A DNA stretch of 32,024 nucleotides, from contig WGLT01000028.1 of assembly GCA_016125425.1 (NCBI GenBank), positions 1-32,024 on the forward strand, written 5' to 3'. Positions 24,378 to 31,763 of the stretch are shown in pieces; position 1 is the first letter of the stretch, and the number at the start of each line of letters is the position of its first letter. Made by a program: the position numbers and the translations under genes. The notes beneath the pieces are model-generated. The model was given only the letters and a program-made list of their open reading frames with translations, did not search any database and had not been told where the DNA came from. Origin of the DNA: Alphaproteobacteria bacterium. Lineage in GTDB: Bacteria > Pseudomonadota > Alphaproteobacteria > Caulobacterales > Parvularculaceae.

Positions 24378-25859
24378 CTATTCCGAAGCCGCGTCGAGCG
24401 CCATAGCCAGCTCTTGTTCGCGCCCGTAATAGCGCGCGCGATCCCAGAAGGCCGGACGCGCGATGCCGGTCGATTTGTGCTTGCCGACGATCTTGCCGTT
24501 TTCGTCCTCGCCCGACATGTCGTAGACGAAGAGATCCTGCGTGATGATCGTCTCGCCCTCCGTGCCGAGCACTTCGGTTATATGCGTGATGCGGCGGGAG
24601 CCGTCGCGAAGACGGGCCGCCTGGATGATGACGTCGATCGATCCGACGATCATTTCGCGGATCGTCTTCGAGGGCAGACCGTAGCCGCCCATGGTGATCA
24701 TGGACTCAATCCGCTGCAGCGCCTCGCGGGGGCTGTTCGCGTGAAGCGTGCCCATCGATCCGTCATGGCCCGTGTTCATCGCCTGCAAGAGGTCGAAGGC
24801 TTCGGGGCCGCGAACCTCGCCGACGATGATCCGTTCGGGACGCATCCTGAGACAGTTCTTGACGAGGTCGCGCATCGTCACTTCGCCCTGGCCTTCAAGA
24901 TTGGGCGGACGCGTTTCGAGACGGACGACATGGGGCTGCTGAAGCTGAAGTTCGGCCGCGTCCTCGCAGGTGATGACGCGCTCATCATGTTCGATGAAGC
25001 TCGTCATACAGTTGAGGAGCGTGGTTTTGCCCGAACCCGTTCCGCCCGAGATCAGCGTGTTGATGCGGCAGGCGCCGATGATCTCGAGCACTTTCGCTCC
25101 TTCCGGCGAAATGGACCCGAAATTGATCAGGTCCTGCATTTTGAGCTTGTCTTTTTTGAATTTCCGGATCGTGAGAGCCGGACCGTCGATCGAAAGCGGC
25201 GGCGCGATGACGTTGACGCGCGAACCGTCGGGCAAGCGCGCGTCGCAGATCGGCGAGGCTTCGTCGACGCGGCGGCCGATCTGGCTGACGATGCGCTGAC
25301 AGATATTCATCAGCTGCGCGTTGTCGCGGAAGCGGACATTGGTGAGCTGAATCTTGCCGCCGACCTCGATAAAGACGCGGGAGGCGCCGTTGACCATGAT
25401 GTCGGCGATGTCGTCTCGCGCAAGCAGCGGCTCCAGCGGGCCGTAGCCGAGAACGTCATTGCAGATGTCCTGAAGCAGGGCCTCCTGCTCGGCGATCGAC
25501 ATCTGGACGTTCTTGATCGAAATGATCTCGTTGACGATGTCGCGGATTTCTTCGGCCGCCGATTCCGTGTCGAGCTGGCCGAGCTGCGACAGGTCGATCG
25601 TATCGATCAGCGCGTTGAAGATCGTCGTTTTGGTCTGGAAATATTCATCCGAACGTCCGCCGATCTCGATCGGCTGGATCGCCTTGGACGGAGTCGCCGC
25701 GCCGCTCGCCACGCGCGGCGGAGCGGCGGGAATGGGTTTCTTCGCCGCGGGCGCGGGGGCCTGCGGCTTCGGCGCGGCGGCGGGACGCGGCGTCGCGGCC
25801 GGCTTCTTCGCGGCCGGCGCGATCGGTTCTTGCGCTTGCGCTGTTCTGCGTCCGAACAT
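24378..25859 (-). CDS. cpaF: Tad pilus assembly ATPase CpaF/TadA
   Basis: A 493-residue secretion ATPase (GspE/VirB11 superfamily) that powers Flp pilus assembly from the cytoplasmic face. After an Ala/Pro/Lys-rich flexible N-terminus (to about residue 55) come the N-terminal domain and the ATPase core: Walker [14 protein letters not shown] (about 268-280), the Asp box [11 protein letters not shown] (near 296), Walker [21 protein letters not shown] (about 340-358) and the His box GTLHANSP (near 365). All catalytic elements are intact. It begins three bases after the cpaE stop codon. The opposite strand carries a long open frame, which I regard as a shadow of this gene's codon bias. Confidence 0.96.
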   Translation of the reverse strand: MFGRRTAQAQEPIAPAAKKPAATPRPAAAPKPQAPAPAAKKPIPAAPPRVASGAATPSKAIQPIEIGGRSDEYFQTKTTIFNALIDTIDLSQLGQLDTESAAEEIRDIVNEIISIKNVQMSIAEQEALLQDICNDVLGYGPLEPLLARDDIADIMVNGASRVFIEVGGKIQLTNVRFRDNAQLMNICQRIVSQIGRRVDEASPICDARLPDGSRVNVIAPPLSIDGPALTIRKFKKDKLKMQDLINFGSISPEGAKVLEIIGACRINTLISGGTGSGKTTLLNCMTSFIEHDERVITCEDAAELQLQQPHVVRLETRPPNLEGQGEVTMRDLVKNCLRMRPERIIVGEVRGPEAFDLLQAMNTGHDGSMGTLHANSPREALQRIESMITMGGYGLPSKTIREMIVGSIDVIIQAARLRDGSRRITHITEVLGTEGETIITQDLFVYDMSGEDENGKIVGKHKSTGIARPAFWDRARYYGREQELAMALDAASE

Positions 25860-25862
25860 CTG

Positions 25863-27560
25863 TTACGACCGTTTGCTGAAAAGTCCCATGAGAGAAAATT
25901 TGGAGTTCGCGGCGAGGACGTCGTTGCGGCCGAGAATGCGCGCAGCGAGTTCGCGGATGCCTTGCGCGGTCTTCGATTTCGGGCCGACCTCCATAATGGG
26001 AGCGGCGTTCGTCGCCGCCGCATGGAAGAGCTGCGGCTCCCAACCGATCACCAGCGCGGGCTTAAGGCCCACATGCTCGACATATTGCTCGGCCTGCACC
26101 GACGAAACCTTTGGATCAAGCTGGTTGAGGACGAGGAGCGGCGCGGAGTCGTTGGGACGCGCGGCCGAAATAACGTCCACAAGGTTCTTGGTGTTGCGGA
26201 AGGACGCAAGGTCCGGCGCCGCGGTGATGACGATTTCGTCCGCGGTCTGCAACAGCCGCTTCGACCAGCCGGTCCACAGATGCGGGATGTCAATGACGAT
26301 CGTCGGCGCCGCGGCGCGCACGACGTCGACCACCGTCTCGAAAGCCTGATCGTCGAGATTGTAATCGCGATCGAGCAGGTTCGGGGCGGTGAAAAGGCTC
26401 AGCCGGTCGGTATGCTTTTGCAGCAGGCGATCGAGCAGGACGTCGTCAAGGCGCTCCGGCGAGGTCAGCGCTTCGACAAGGCCCGAGGTCGGGTCCTGTT
26501 CGAAGTCGAGGCTCGCCGTGCCGAACGGAAGATCGAGGTCGAGAATGACCGTGTCGGATTTGTATTCCTCGGCCGTGCACCAGGCGACATTGTGCGCGAG
26601 CGTCGACGACCCGACGCCGCCGCGCGCGCCGACAAAGGCGATCGTGCGTCCGATGGGCGGGGCGGAGGGATCGACATAAAGAGAGGCGATCGCCTTGATC
26701 ACGCTGAGCGGCGAGTTCGGCCGCACGAGATATTCGCTGACGCCCTGGCGCATCAATTCGCGATAAAGCGCGATGTCGTTGACGCGCCCGATCACGATCA
26801 CTTTGGTCGATGGATCGCAGACTTCCGCAAGCTCGCCAAGCTGCGTGATAAGCTGCGCGCCGCCGTCCACCGTTTCGACGATGATGAGGTTCGGCGTCGG
26901 CGTCGTCTGGAAGTGATCGATCGCCTTGGCCATGCCGCCCATATGCATGGTGAGATGCGTCTTCGCCAGCCGGCGGTCGACCGCCGCCTGCTCGAGGATC
27001 GCCGTCGTCGCCGGCGTTTCGCAAAAGGCGTGGATCGAAATGCGCGGCACCGGCCGGTGATCGACTTCTTCTTCGCCGAATTCGCCGACCGGCCCGCCGA
27101 CATCGTAATGGCCGTCATCGGGCGCAATGCTTGTCGAAGTCGAGGCGAGCGCGCGCTCCCCGCGCGGCGCCGCCGCGGTTTGAGCGGCCGCGGCGGCCGC
27201 CGCCGCAGGATAGGTTTCGTCCGCGCCGGCAAGCGAGGCGGGATCGAAATCCTCGCTCAGTCCGAAATCGGCCGCCGCCTCCGGATCGTCCTCGCTCTCG
27301 TCGCCGAGATCGAGATCCTCGTCGAGAAGCGAGGCGTCGAAATCCTCTTCTCCGAGCGCGGCGAGCTCCTCGTCGGAAAGCTCCTCGTCAAGCCAGGAGT
27401 CGGATTCGTCGAAATCCTGGATTTCGTCGAGCGCATCCTCCTCCCGGTTCTTTTTGACCGGGAGCGGTCCTCCGTCCGGGCCGAGCTTGGCTGCAGACTC
27501 GGCGGCGCCTTCTTCGTCGTCTTCGTAGTCGAAGGCGGGTTCAACAGCCTTGGTCATCAT
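25863..27560 (-). CDS. cpaE: Pilus localisation protein CpaE/TadZ with long acidic N-terminal extension
   Basis: A 565-residue protein of the ParA/MinD-like CpaE/TadZ family, which places the pilus machinery, typically at a cell pole. Three parts are visible. Residues about 8-160 are low complexity and strongly acidic (for example DEELSDEELAALGEED and DLGDESEDDPEA), with a run of eight alanines near residue 120. An atypical receiver domain follows (about 165-290; IIVETVDGG, VIVIGRVNDIALYRELM). The ATPase-like domain has a deviant P-loop FVGARGGVGSSTLAHN (about 306-321), in which both ParA-type lysines are replaced, by Arg and Ser. Lysine-poor P-loops are known in TadZ proteins. At 565 residues it is well above the roughly 400-520 I would expect for the family. 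It sits 42 bases after cpaD. Confidence 0.92.
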   Translation of the reverse strand: MMTKAVEPAFDYEDDEEGAAESAAKLGPDGGPLPVKKNREEDALDEIQDFDESDSWLDEELSDEELAALGEEDFDASLLDEDLDLGDESEDDPEAAADFGLSEDFDPASLAGADETYPAAAAAAAAQTAAAPRGERALASTSTSIAPDDGHYDVGGPVGEFGEEEVDHRPVPRISIHAFCETPATTAILEQAAVDRRLAKTHLTMHMGGMAKAIDHFQTTPTPNLIIVETVDGGAQLITQLGELAEVCDPSTKVIVIGRVNDIALYRELMRQGVSEYLVRPNSPLSVIKAIASLYVDPSAPPIGRTIAFVGARGGVGSSTLAHNVAWCTAEEYKSDTVILDLDLPFGTASLDFEQDPTSGLVEALTSPERLDDVLLDRLLQKHTDRLSLFTAPNLLDRDYNLDDQAFETVVDVVRAAAPTIVIDIPHLWTGWSKRLLQTADEIVITAAPDLASFRNTKNLVDVISAARPNDSAPLLVLNQLDPKVSSVQAEQYVEHVGLKPALVIGWEPQLFHAAATNAAPIMEVGPKSKTAQGIRELAARILGRNDVLAANSKFSLMGLFSKRS

Positions 27561-27602
27561 CGTCTCCCTGAGGTCGCGGCGAGGCGCGCGGCCCTGAAAC
27601 TC

Positions 27603-28277
27603 CTACTGCGCAATATCCGACTGGATCTTCGAGTCAGTGTCCGAAGCGGTGACCTGGCCGGCGCGGTACTTGCCGATCATCCTCACACGGGCGTTGGAAT
27701 CGGGCGGGGTCGAGTCCGCCGGCGCGATCAAATCATGCGGGTCGGCGATCATCGCAGCGAGATTGTGTTGCGCCGCGCATCCGAAATTCGGCGAGACAAG
27801 ATTCGCATAATCGCGCGCCTGCATGCCTTTCCAGATTCCGCAATCCGGCGGCGTCGCCACATAGTGCGTATACGAAAGGATGATGTCGCGCCCCTCGTTG
27901 GAGCCGACGCGGTAACTCACATTCGACACCGCGTCGGAGGAGACGCCGCGATCGTCGAGAAATTTGCGAATATAGGCCGCGCGCTGCTCGCTGACAGCCC
28001 CGCTGCCGGCGCCGGACGGCGTCGTAATCGTGAGCTGTCCGTGTCCGGACGTCATGTAGGAGTCGGCGAAAGCGGCGAGGCGCGCCTTGTCCATCGCGCT
28101 CAATTCGGGATGATCCGGATCGAGAGGCAGGGTCAGCGTGACAACTTGCGAATCGACGGCGATCGGATGGCGCTGGGCGATCGAAAGCGCCTCGCGCTCG
28201 CCGTTCCACGCGCCTGCGCAACCGGCGAGCGCCGCGAGCGAGAAGGTCAGCAGAAGACGTTTCATTGTCGTGTTCAT
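27603..28277 (-). CDS. cpaD: Pilus assembly lipoprotein CpaD
   Basis: A 224-residue outer-membrane-associated lipoprotein that works with the CpaC secretin. The signal peptide (KRLLLTFSLAALAGCAG) carries the lipobox LAGC. The middle has an OmpA-like fold hint (LAAFADSYMTSGHGQLTITT, AAYIRKFLDDRGVSSDAV). The family signature is PDCGIWKGM...NFGCAAQHNLAAMIADPHDL (about residues 148-185), with both conserved cysteines. ATGs at 28277 and 28265 are both possible; either yields the same mature lipoprotein. It is 14 bases after cpaC. Confidence 0.9.
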   Translation of the reverse strand: MNTTMKRLLLTFSLAALAGCAGAWNGEREALSIAQRHPIAVDSQVVTLTLPLDPDHPELSAMDKARLAAFADSYMTSGHGQLTITTPSGAGSGAVSEQRAAYIRKFLDDRGVSSDAVSNVSYRVGSNEGRDIILSYTHYVATPPDCGIWKGMQARDYANLVSPNFGCAAQHNLAAMIADPHDLIAPADSTPPDSNARVRMIGKYRAGQVTASDTDSKIQSDIAQ

Positions 28278-28291
28278 GGGTTCAGCGCCTT

Positions 28292-29755
28292 CTAGTCAAG
28301 AATGAAACCGAGCGGGCCTTGCAGCGTCTTTTCGCGGACGCCTGTTCCCGACATTCCGTAGGTCGCGAGCAGTTTGCCGAGCAGGATCGTCTGAAGGTCC
28401 GAGGCCGGCGCCGATCCGGCGGCCGGATCCGTCAGCTTCGATTCCTGCGTCGGATCGACGATATAGGGCGTGACCATGATGACGAGTTCGGTCTGGCCGT
28501 TATTGTAGTCGCGGCTGCGGAAGAGCTGGCCGAGAATGGGCGTGTCCTTGAGGCCGGGAATGCCCTGGATCGTCTGGCGCATGTCCTCCTGCAGGAGGCC
28601 GGCCATGACGAGGCTGCCGCCGGACGGCATTTCGACCGTCGTATTGGCGCGGCGCACCGAAAGGCCCGGGATCGCAAGATTGCCCGTCGTGACCAGCTGA
28701 CCCGTATTCGGATCGACCGTGAACGCGCCCGGAACGACGAAGGAGTTTTCATTCGTCACCTGGCTGACTTCCGTCGAGATCTTCAGGCTGATGCGGCCCT
28801 TGTCGAGCACCACCGGCGTAAAGCCGAGGCCGACGCCGAATTCCTTGAATTCGATCGTGATGCCCGTATTGCTCTGGCCGACCGGCACGGGAAACTCGCC
28901 GCCCGCGAGGAACTTCGCGGATTCGCCGGACACCGCCGTCAGATTCGGCTCGGCGAGCGTGCGCACGAGGCCGTTCGATTCCAGCGCCTCGAACTGCATG
29001 TCGAGATTTTCAAGATCGCCGGTGTTGGTTTTCTTGCCGGTTCCGAGGAAACCGCCCGCCGCGCCGATCGCGTTCTTCGAGGCGAGCGTGAACGCCGCCT
29101 TGGACAGCTGCACGGTGCCGCTGGTCGTCAGGCCGAGCTGCTTGATGAGCTGGCGCTGCATTTCCACAATGCGCACTTTCAGCATCACCTGCTCGGGCTG
29201 ACGGATCGAAATCATCGTCAGCACTTTCTTCGGATCGCCGATGAAGCGGCCGGCGATGTCAGCGGCGTTCGCCGCTTCATCGCTGTTCTGGACCGTTCCC
29301 TTGAGAATGACGTTGTCGTTGACCGCTTCGGCCGTGATGCGCGAATCCGGCATCAGTCGGCGGAAAAGATCGCTCAGGGCCCGGACATCCTGTTCGACCT
29401 GGATTTCAAGATCGAGAATTTGCCGGTTCTGCGCATCGAAAAAGAAGGCGTTCGTCTGGCCGACCTTCTGGCCGAGCAGATAGACGCGATGCGGAGAGCG
29501 CACGACCGCGTCGACGATCGAAGGCTGCGAGACGAGAACGTCTGACGCGGCGACCGGAAGCTCGACGATCGCCGCCTTGTTCAAGGGGAGGACGATCCGC
29601 TTCGACACGGCGCTCGCGCCGCCGAGATCGACGGATGCGGCGCGCGCGCTCGCCGCTTCGGCGGGCGCCGCAAAGGCGGCGAGCGCCGCGACGAGAGCGA
29701 GGCCGGCGAGGCGGCTCCGCGAAGCGACTGCGAACTTGAACGGGTTCATCATCAT
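28292..29755 (-). CDS. cpaC: Tad pilus outer-membrane secretin CpaC/RcpA
   Basis: A 487-residue secretin forming the outer-membrane channel for the Flp pilus. The signal peptide is at residues about 8-34 (LAGLALVAALAAFAAPAEAA). A pilus-secretin N-domain (VLPLNKAAIVELPVAASDVL) and a BON-like segment (about 115-165; RLMPDSRITAEAVNDNVILK) follow. The secretin domain fills the C-terminal half: the VPVGQSNTGITIEFKEFGVG block near 285, LGFTPVV, the VEMPSGGSLVMAGLL block near 375 and PILGQLFRSRDYNNGQTELV near 410, ending VTPYIVDP plus a tail. Three tandem ATGs occur at the start; the third is best spaced from AGGGG, but the first is kept. It lies 16 bases after cpaB. Confidence 0.95.
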   Translation of the reverse strand: MMMNPFKFAVASRSRLAGLALVAALAAFAAPAEAASARAASVDLGGASAVSKRIVLPLNKAAIVELPVAASDVLVSQPSIVDAVVRSPHRVYLLGQKVGQTNAFFFDAQNRQILDLEIQVEQDVRALSDLFRRLMPDSRITAEAVNDNVILKGTVQNSDEAANAADIAGRFIGDPKKVLTMISIRQPEQVMLKVRIVEMQRQLIKQLGLTTSGTVQLSKAAFTLASKNAIGAAGGFLGTGKKTNTGDLENLDMQFEALESNGLVRTLAEPNLTAVSGESAKFLAGGEFPVPVGQSNTGITIEFKEFGVGLGFTPVVLDKGRISLKISTEVSQVTNENSFVVPGAFTVDPNTGQLVTTGNLAIPGLSVRRANTTVEMPSGGSLVMAGLLQEDMRQTIQGIPGLKDTPILGQLFRSRDYNNGQTELVIMVTPYIVDPTQESKLTDPAAGSAPASDLQTILLGKLLATYGMSGTGVREKTLQGPLGFILD

Positions 29756-29771
29756 CCCCTGCGCAATTCTC

Positions 29772-30515
29772 TTACGACCGTCCGTAACGGATGACCGTCA
29801 CGTCCGAAGAACGCTTTGTTTGGCTTTCGACTTCGCCTTCCGGCTTGAAGACGCTTCTGAGCGCCAGGCTCAAGGTTCCGGTCGAGCGCGCCGAAACGAA
29901 CGATTCCGCGTCTTCCGGCGACAGTTCGAGCGTGACGTTCACGCCCTCGACATAGGCCATATCCGGCTTGTCGGAATAAAGGTTGTTGACGGCGAGTACG
30001 CGCACATTCTCGAAAACCGTGCGCGTTTTCGCGCCCGACTGACGCGCATTCGCCGTATACAGAACATCAACGCGATCGCCGGGCAGAATGAACCCGCCAG
30101 ACCCCGTCTCCGGCGTAACGCGCATCGAAACGGCGCGCATGCCCGGCGTCAGGATCGCCGCCATCTGACCGCCGGAATCCGGGAGGACGATTTCGTCATT
30201 GATAATGGGCTGGCCGGCGACAATCTCGGTGCGCGCCACGGCCCGCGCGAGATCCTCCGGCTTCTTGCCGCTGGCTTCGGTGACGTATCTTTCCGAAACC
30301 GAGCGCTCGGGCCATTCGGCCCATTTCACGCTTTTGACGTCGAGACGGTCGCCGCGCTGAAAATCCTTGTCCGCGACAAGAACGCGGACGGTCTTTTCCT
30401 GGACGGGCTGAACGATCTGCACCGGCGTCGGCGCCTGCTTGCCCATCATCAAGAAGAACGCGCCCACGCCTGCGATGAGGGCGACGCCGAGTACTGCCAT
30501 GCGGGTCACATTCAT
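29772..30515 (-). CDS. cpaB: Pilus assembly protein CpaB/RcpC
   Basis: A 247-residue periplasmic protein anchored by an N-terminal helix (MAVLGVALIAGVGAFFLMM). It has a SAF domain (about residues 42-108; VRVLVADKDFQRGDRLDVKS), then the CpaB/RcpC domain containing MRAVSMRVTPETGSGGFILP and GDRVDVLYTANAR (near 135-155). RcpC-type proteins stabilise or gate the secretin; the SAF fold suggests glycan or peptidoglycan contact (family knowledge). AGGA lies seven bases before the ATG. It is preceded by a 209-base interval with a hairpin, and starts the uninterrupted run cpaB-cpaC-cpaD-cpaE-cpaF-tadB-tadC. Confidence 0.93.
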   Translation of the reverse strand: MNVTRMAVLGVALIAGVGAFFLMMGKQAPTPVQIVQPVQEKTVRVLVADKDFQRGDRLDVKSVKWAEWPERSVSERYVTEASGKKPEDLARAVARTEIVAGQPIINDEIVLPDSGGQMAAILTPGMRAVSMRVTPETGSGGFILPGDRVDVLYTANARQSGAKTRTVFENVRVLAVNNLYSDKPDMAYVEGVNVTLELSPEDAESFVSARSTGTLSLALRSVFKPEGEVESQTKRSSDVTVIRYGRS

Positions 30516-30724
30516 CTTGATCCTGCCTTTGTCTTGCGGCGCGCTTCGTCAGGAAGCGCCCTTTTATTCTCGGTGTAAGTTCTCAAAACGGGGTTAATGG
30601 TTTCAGACCTTAACGATTGGATAAGCCTTCGCCCGCGCGGTTCGCCGTCCCTCGGCCCGCGGGCGCGCCGGAGACTTTTGTGACGCAGTTCTTGCGCAAT
30701 GGGCCCTCGCGAATGAGCGGCGAC
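30516..30724. other. Intergenic interval between cpaA and cpaB
   Basis: 209 bases with no credible gene. It contains the hairpin at 30541-30559 and, nearer cpaB, an AT-richer stretch (about 30563-30625, including CGTTAAGGTCTGAAACCATT on the minus strand) that could hold a promoter for cpaB-tadC. No pair of -35/-10 elements is clear enough to mark. Confidence 0.5.
30541..30559. promoter_or_regulatory. Hairpin in the leader upstream of cpaB
   Basis: GCGCTTC at 30541-30547 pairs perfectly with GAAGCGC at 30553-30559 across a five-base loop, 26 bases ahead of the cpaB start. In the sense direction of the pilus genes no U-run follows, so it is not a standard terminator for them; it may be an RNA-processing or stability element. 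On the plus strand CCTTTT follows, but no plus-strand gene ends here. Confidence 0.4.
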
Positions 30725-31231
30725 CTACCCGCCGAAGACGAGGCGGAAAAACGGCGTCTGCGGAAAAGTGAGCAGGCCGCCGGCGGCGATCGCGACGCCG
30801 TAAGGGATGTCCTTCGGCCGTTCGTGAAGACGCATGACCCACGGCGTCTGCGCGTAAATCGGCAGCGGCGGCGTCTTGCGGAAGACGATAAGCGCGATCG
30901 CAAGAACAGCGCCGGAAAACGCCATATTGATCAGAAACGGCACAAGGCCGGACAGGCCGATCCAGGGCGCGATCGCGGCGAACAGTTTCGCATCGCCGCC
31001 GCCGACGACGTTAAAGGCGAACAGGGCGAATCCGACGACAAGGCCGGCGCCGGCCAGCGCCGCGCATTGCAGAACGAGCCGCCCAGGCGCGCCAAGCACG
31101 AAGGCCGCGACGAAACATGCGACAAGCAGCGTCGCCGAAATCCAGTTCGGTATTTTGAACTCATAGAGATCATTGGCCGCCGCAATCAGCAGCGCCGCCG
31201 GAAACACCGACAATAGGACATATGAGAACAA
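30725..31231 (-). CDS. cpaA: Prepilin peptidase CpaA/TadV
   Basis: A 168-residue membrane aspartic peptidase (A24 family) that removes the leader of Flp prepilin at the cytoplasmic membrane. Both catalytic aspartates are present: Asp21 in AAANDLYEFKIPNW and Asp80 in the GxGD-type motif VVGGGDAKLF. About five to six hydrophobic segments are visible. The short form, lacking the N-methylating domain of PilD, is normal for TadV. The start codon is TTG at 31231: no ATG is available in frame before the first helix, and GGAGA lies upstream. It lies between the flp terminator and cpaB, so it may depend on read-through or its own promoter. Confidence 0.92.
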   Translation of the reverse strand: MFSYVLLSVFPAALLIAAANDLYEFKIPNWISATLLVACFVAAFVLGAPGRLVLQCAALAGAGLVVGFALFAFNVVGGGDAKLFAAIAPWIGLSGLVPFLINMAFSGAVLAIALIVFRKTPPLPIYAQTPWVMRLHERPKDIPYGVAIAAGGLLTFPQTPFFRLVFGG

Positions 31232-31313
31232 GGCTGAATTCTCCGCAGCGTTCCCGGACGTTAGCGCGCCCCTGTTAACGCAGCGTTAGACGACAACCGA
31301 AAATGACGCGCAT

Positions 31314-31342
31314 AAAAAAAGGAGGCCGCGAAGACCTCCTTC
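31314..31342 (-). terminator. Rho-independent terminator of flp
   Basis: On the minus strand AAGGAGG and CCTCCTT form a seven-base stem (nine with inner T-G and C-G pairs) with loop TTCGC, followed by a run of seven T. It starts about 26 bases after the flp stop codon. It should end most flp transcripts and separate the pilin from cpaA and the assembly genes. Confidence 0.85.
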
Positions 31343-31367
31343 TTCTTCGTCGGAACTGATCGCTCGA

Positions 31368-31532
31368 TTAGTTAAGAGCGTCGTTGACCGTATTGAACGT
31401 CGTGCTGAGGTTTTCGCCCATACCCCGGACCACCCCAATGATGGCGACCGCGATGAGCGCGGCGATCAGACCGTATTCAATGGCCGTCGCGCCGTCCTCG
31501 TCTTTGACGAAACGATTAAAAAGAGTTTTCAT
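31368..31532 (-). CDS. flp: Flp-family type IVb pilin
   Basis: A 54-residue prepilin, the major subunit of the pilus fibre. The leader MKTLFNRFVKDEDG ends in glycine 14, where the prepilin peptidase should cut. The mature protein begins ATAIEYGLIAALIAVAIIGV, with the Flp hallmark glutamate at +5 and tyrosine at +6, then one hydrophobic helix and a short polar tail (ENLSTTFNTVNDALN). This size and layout are typical of Flp/PilA pilins of Caulobacter and Rhizobiales. AGGAG lies eight bases before the ATG. It is followed by a strong terminator and preceded by a 231-base AT-richer upstream region with inverted repeats. Only one pilin copy is present in the window. Confidence 0.96.
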   Translation of the reverse strand: MKTLFNRFVKDEDGATAIEYGLIAALIAVAIIGVVRGMGENLSTTFNTVNDALN

Positions 31533-31713
31533 GAGGAGACTCCTGCTTACTCCACTCTGCTTGCACCGCTGAAAGGCCTTTAATCCTTTTCAAGCAAGTA
31601 CGACTATGCGTGGCATGAATTAAGAAATGCTGAAAAAAGCGCGTGCGAATGCAATTTTATTCGTTTACGGAATTAGGGTTAATTCTTCGCAAACGCTGCG
31701 ACTAAATCCGAAC
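31533..31713 (-). promoter_or_regulatory. Upstream (probable promoter/leader) region of flp
   Basis: This AT-richer stretch separates the terminator of the preceding gene from flp and must contain the flp promoter. It holds an inverted repeat GAATTA-GGGT-TAATTC at 31670-31685 and the palindrome AAAGGCCTTT at 31572-31581, about 40 bases before the ATG. I could not identify convincing -35/-10, sigma-54 or full TTAA-N7-TTAA (CtrA-type) elements by eye. Confidence 0.45.
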
Positions 31714-31733
31714 AAAAACCGCCGCTTGCGGCG
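31714..31733 (-). terminator. Rho-independent terminator after the right-edge gene
   Basis: On the minus strand CGCCGC-AA-GCGGCG forms a perfect six-base GC stem (two-base loop as written, so the top pair probably opens), followed by G and TTTTT. It starts about 30 bases after the stop codon of the partial gene at 31764 and isolates it from flp. Confidence 0.8.
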
Positions 31734-31763
31734 ATTATTGCTCCGTATGGGCCATTTTGAGGA

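Noticed and set aside
24063-28295. A 1410-codon open frame on the plus strand through tadB, cpaF, cpaE and cpaD
   Set aside because: It is antisense to four well-supported pilus genes with full catalytic motifs. Its product is Arg/Asp/Val-rich with no domain pattern, as expected when the opposite strand has strong G/C third-position bias.
30603-30842. Short minus-strand frames between cpaA and cpaB
   Set aside because: They overlap the end of cpaA in other frames and encode Arg/Ala-rich sequence without a ribosome binding site or homology I recognise.
31533-31713. CtrA-type (TTAA-N7-TTAA) or sigma-54 promoter for flp
   Set aside because: TTAA words occur, but no pair has the seven-base spacing, and no GG-N10-GC match to the sigma-54 consensus was found by eye.
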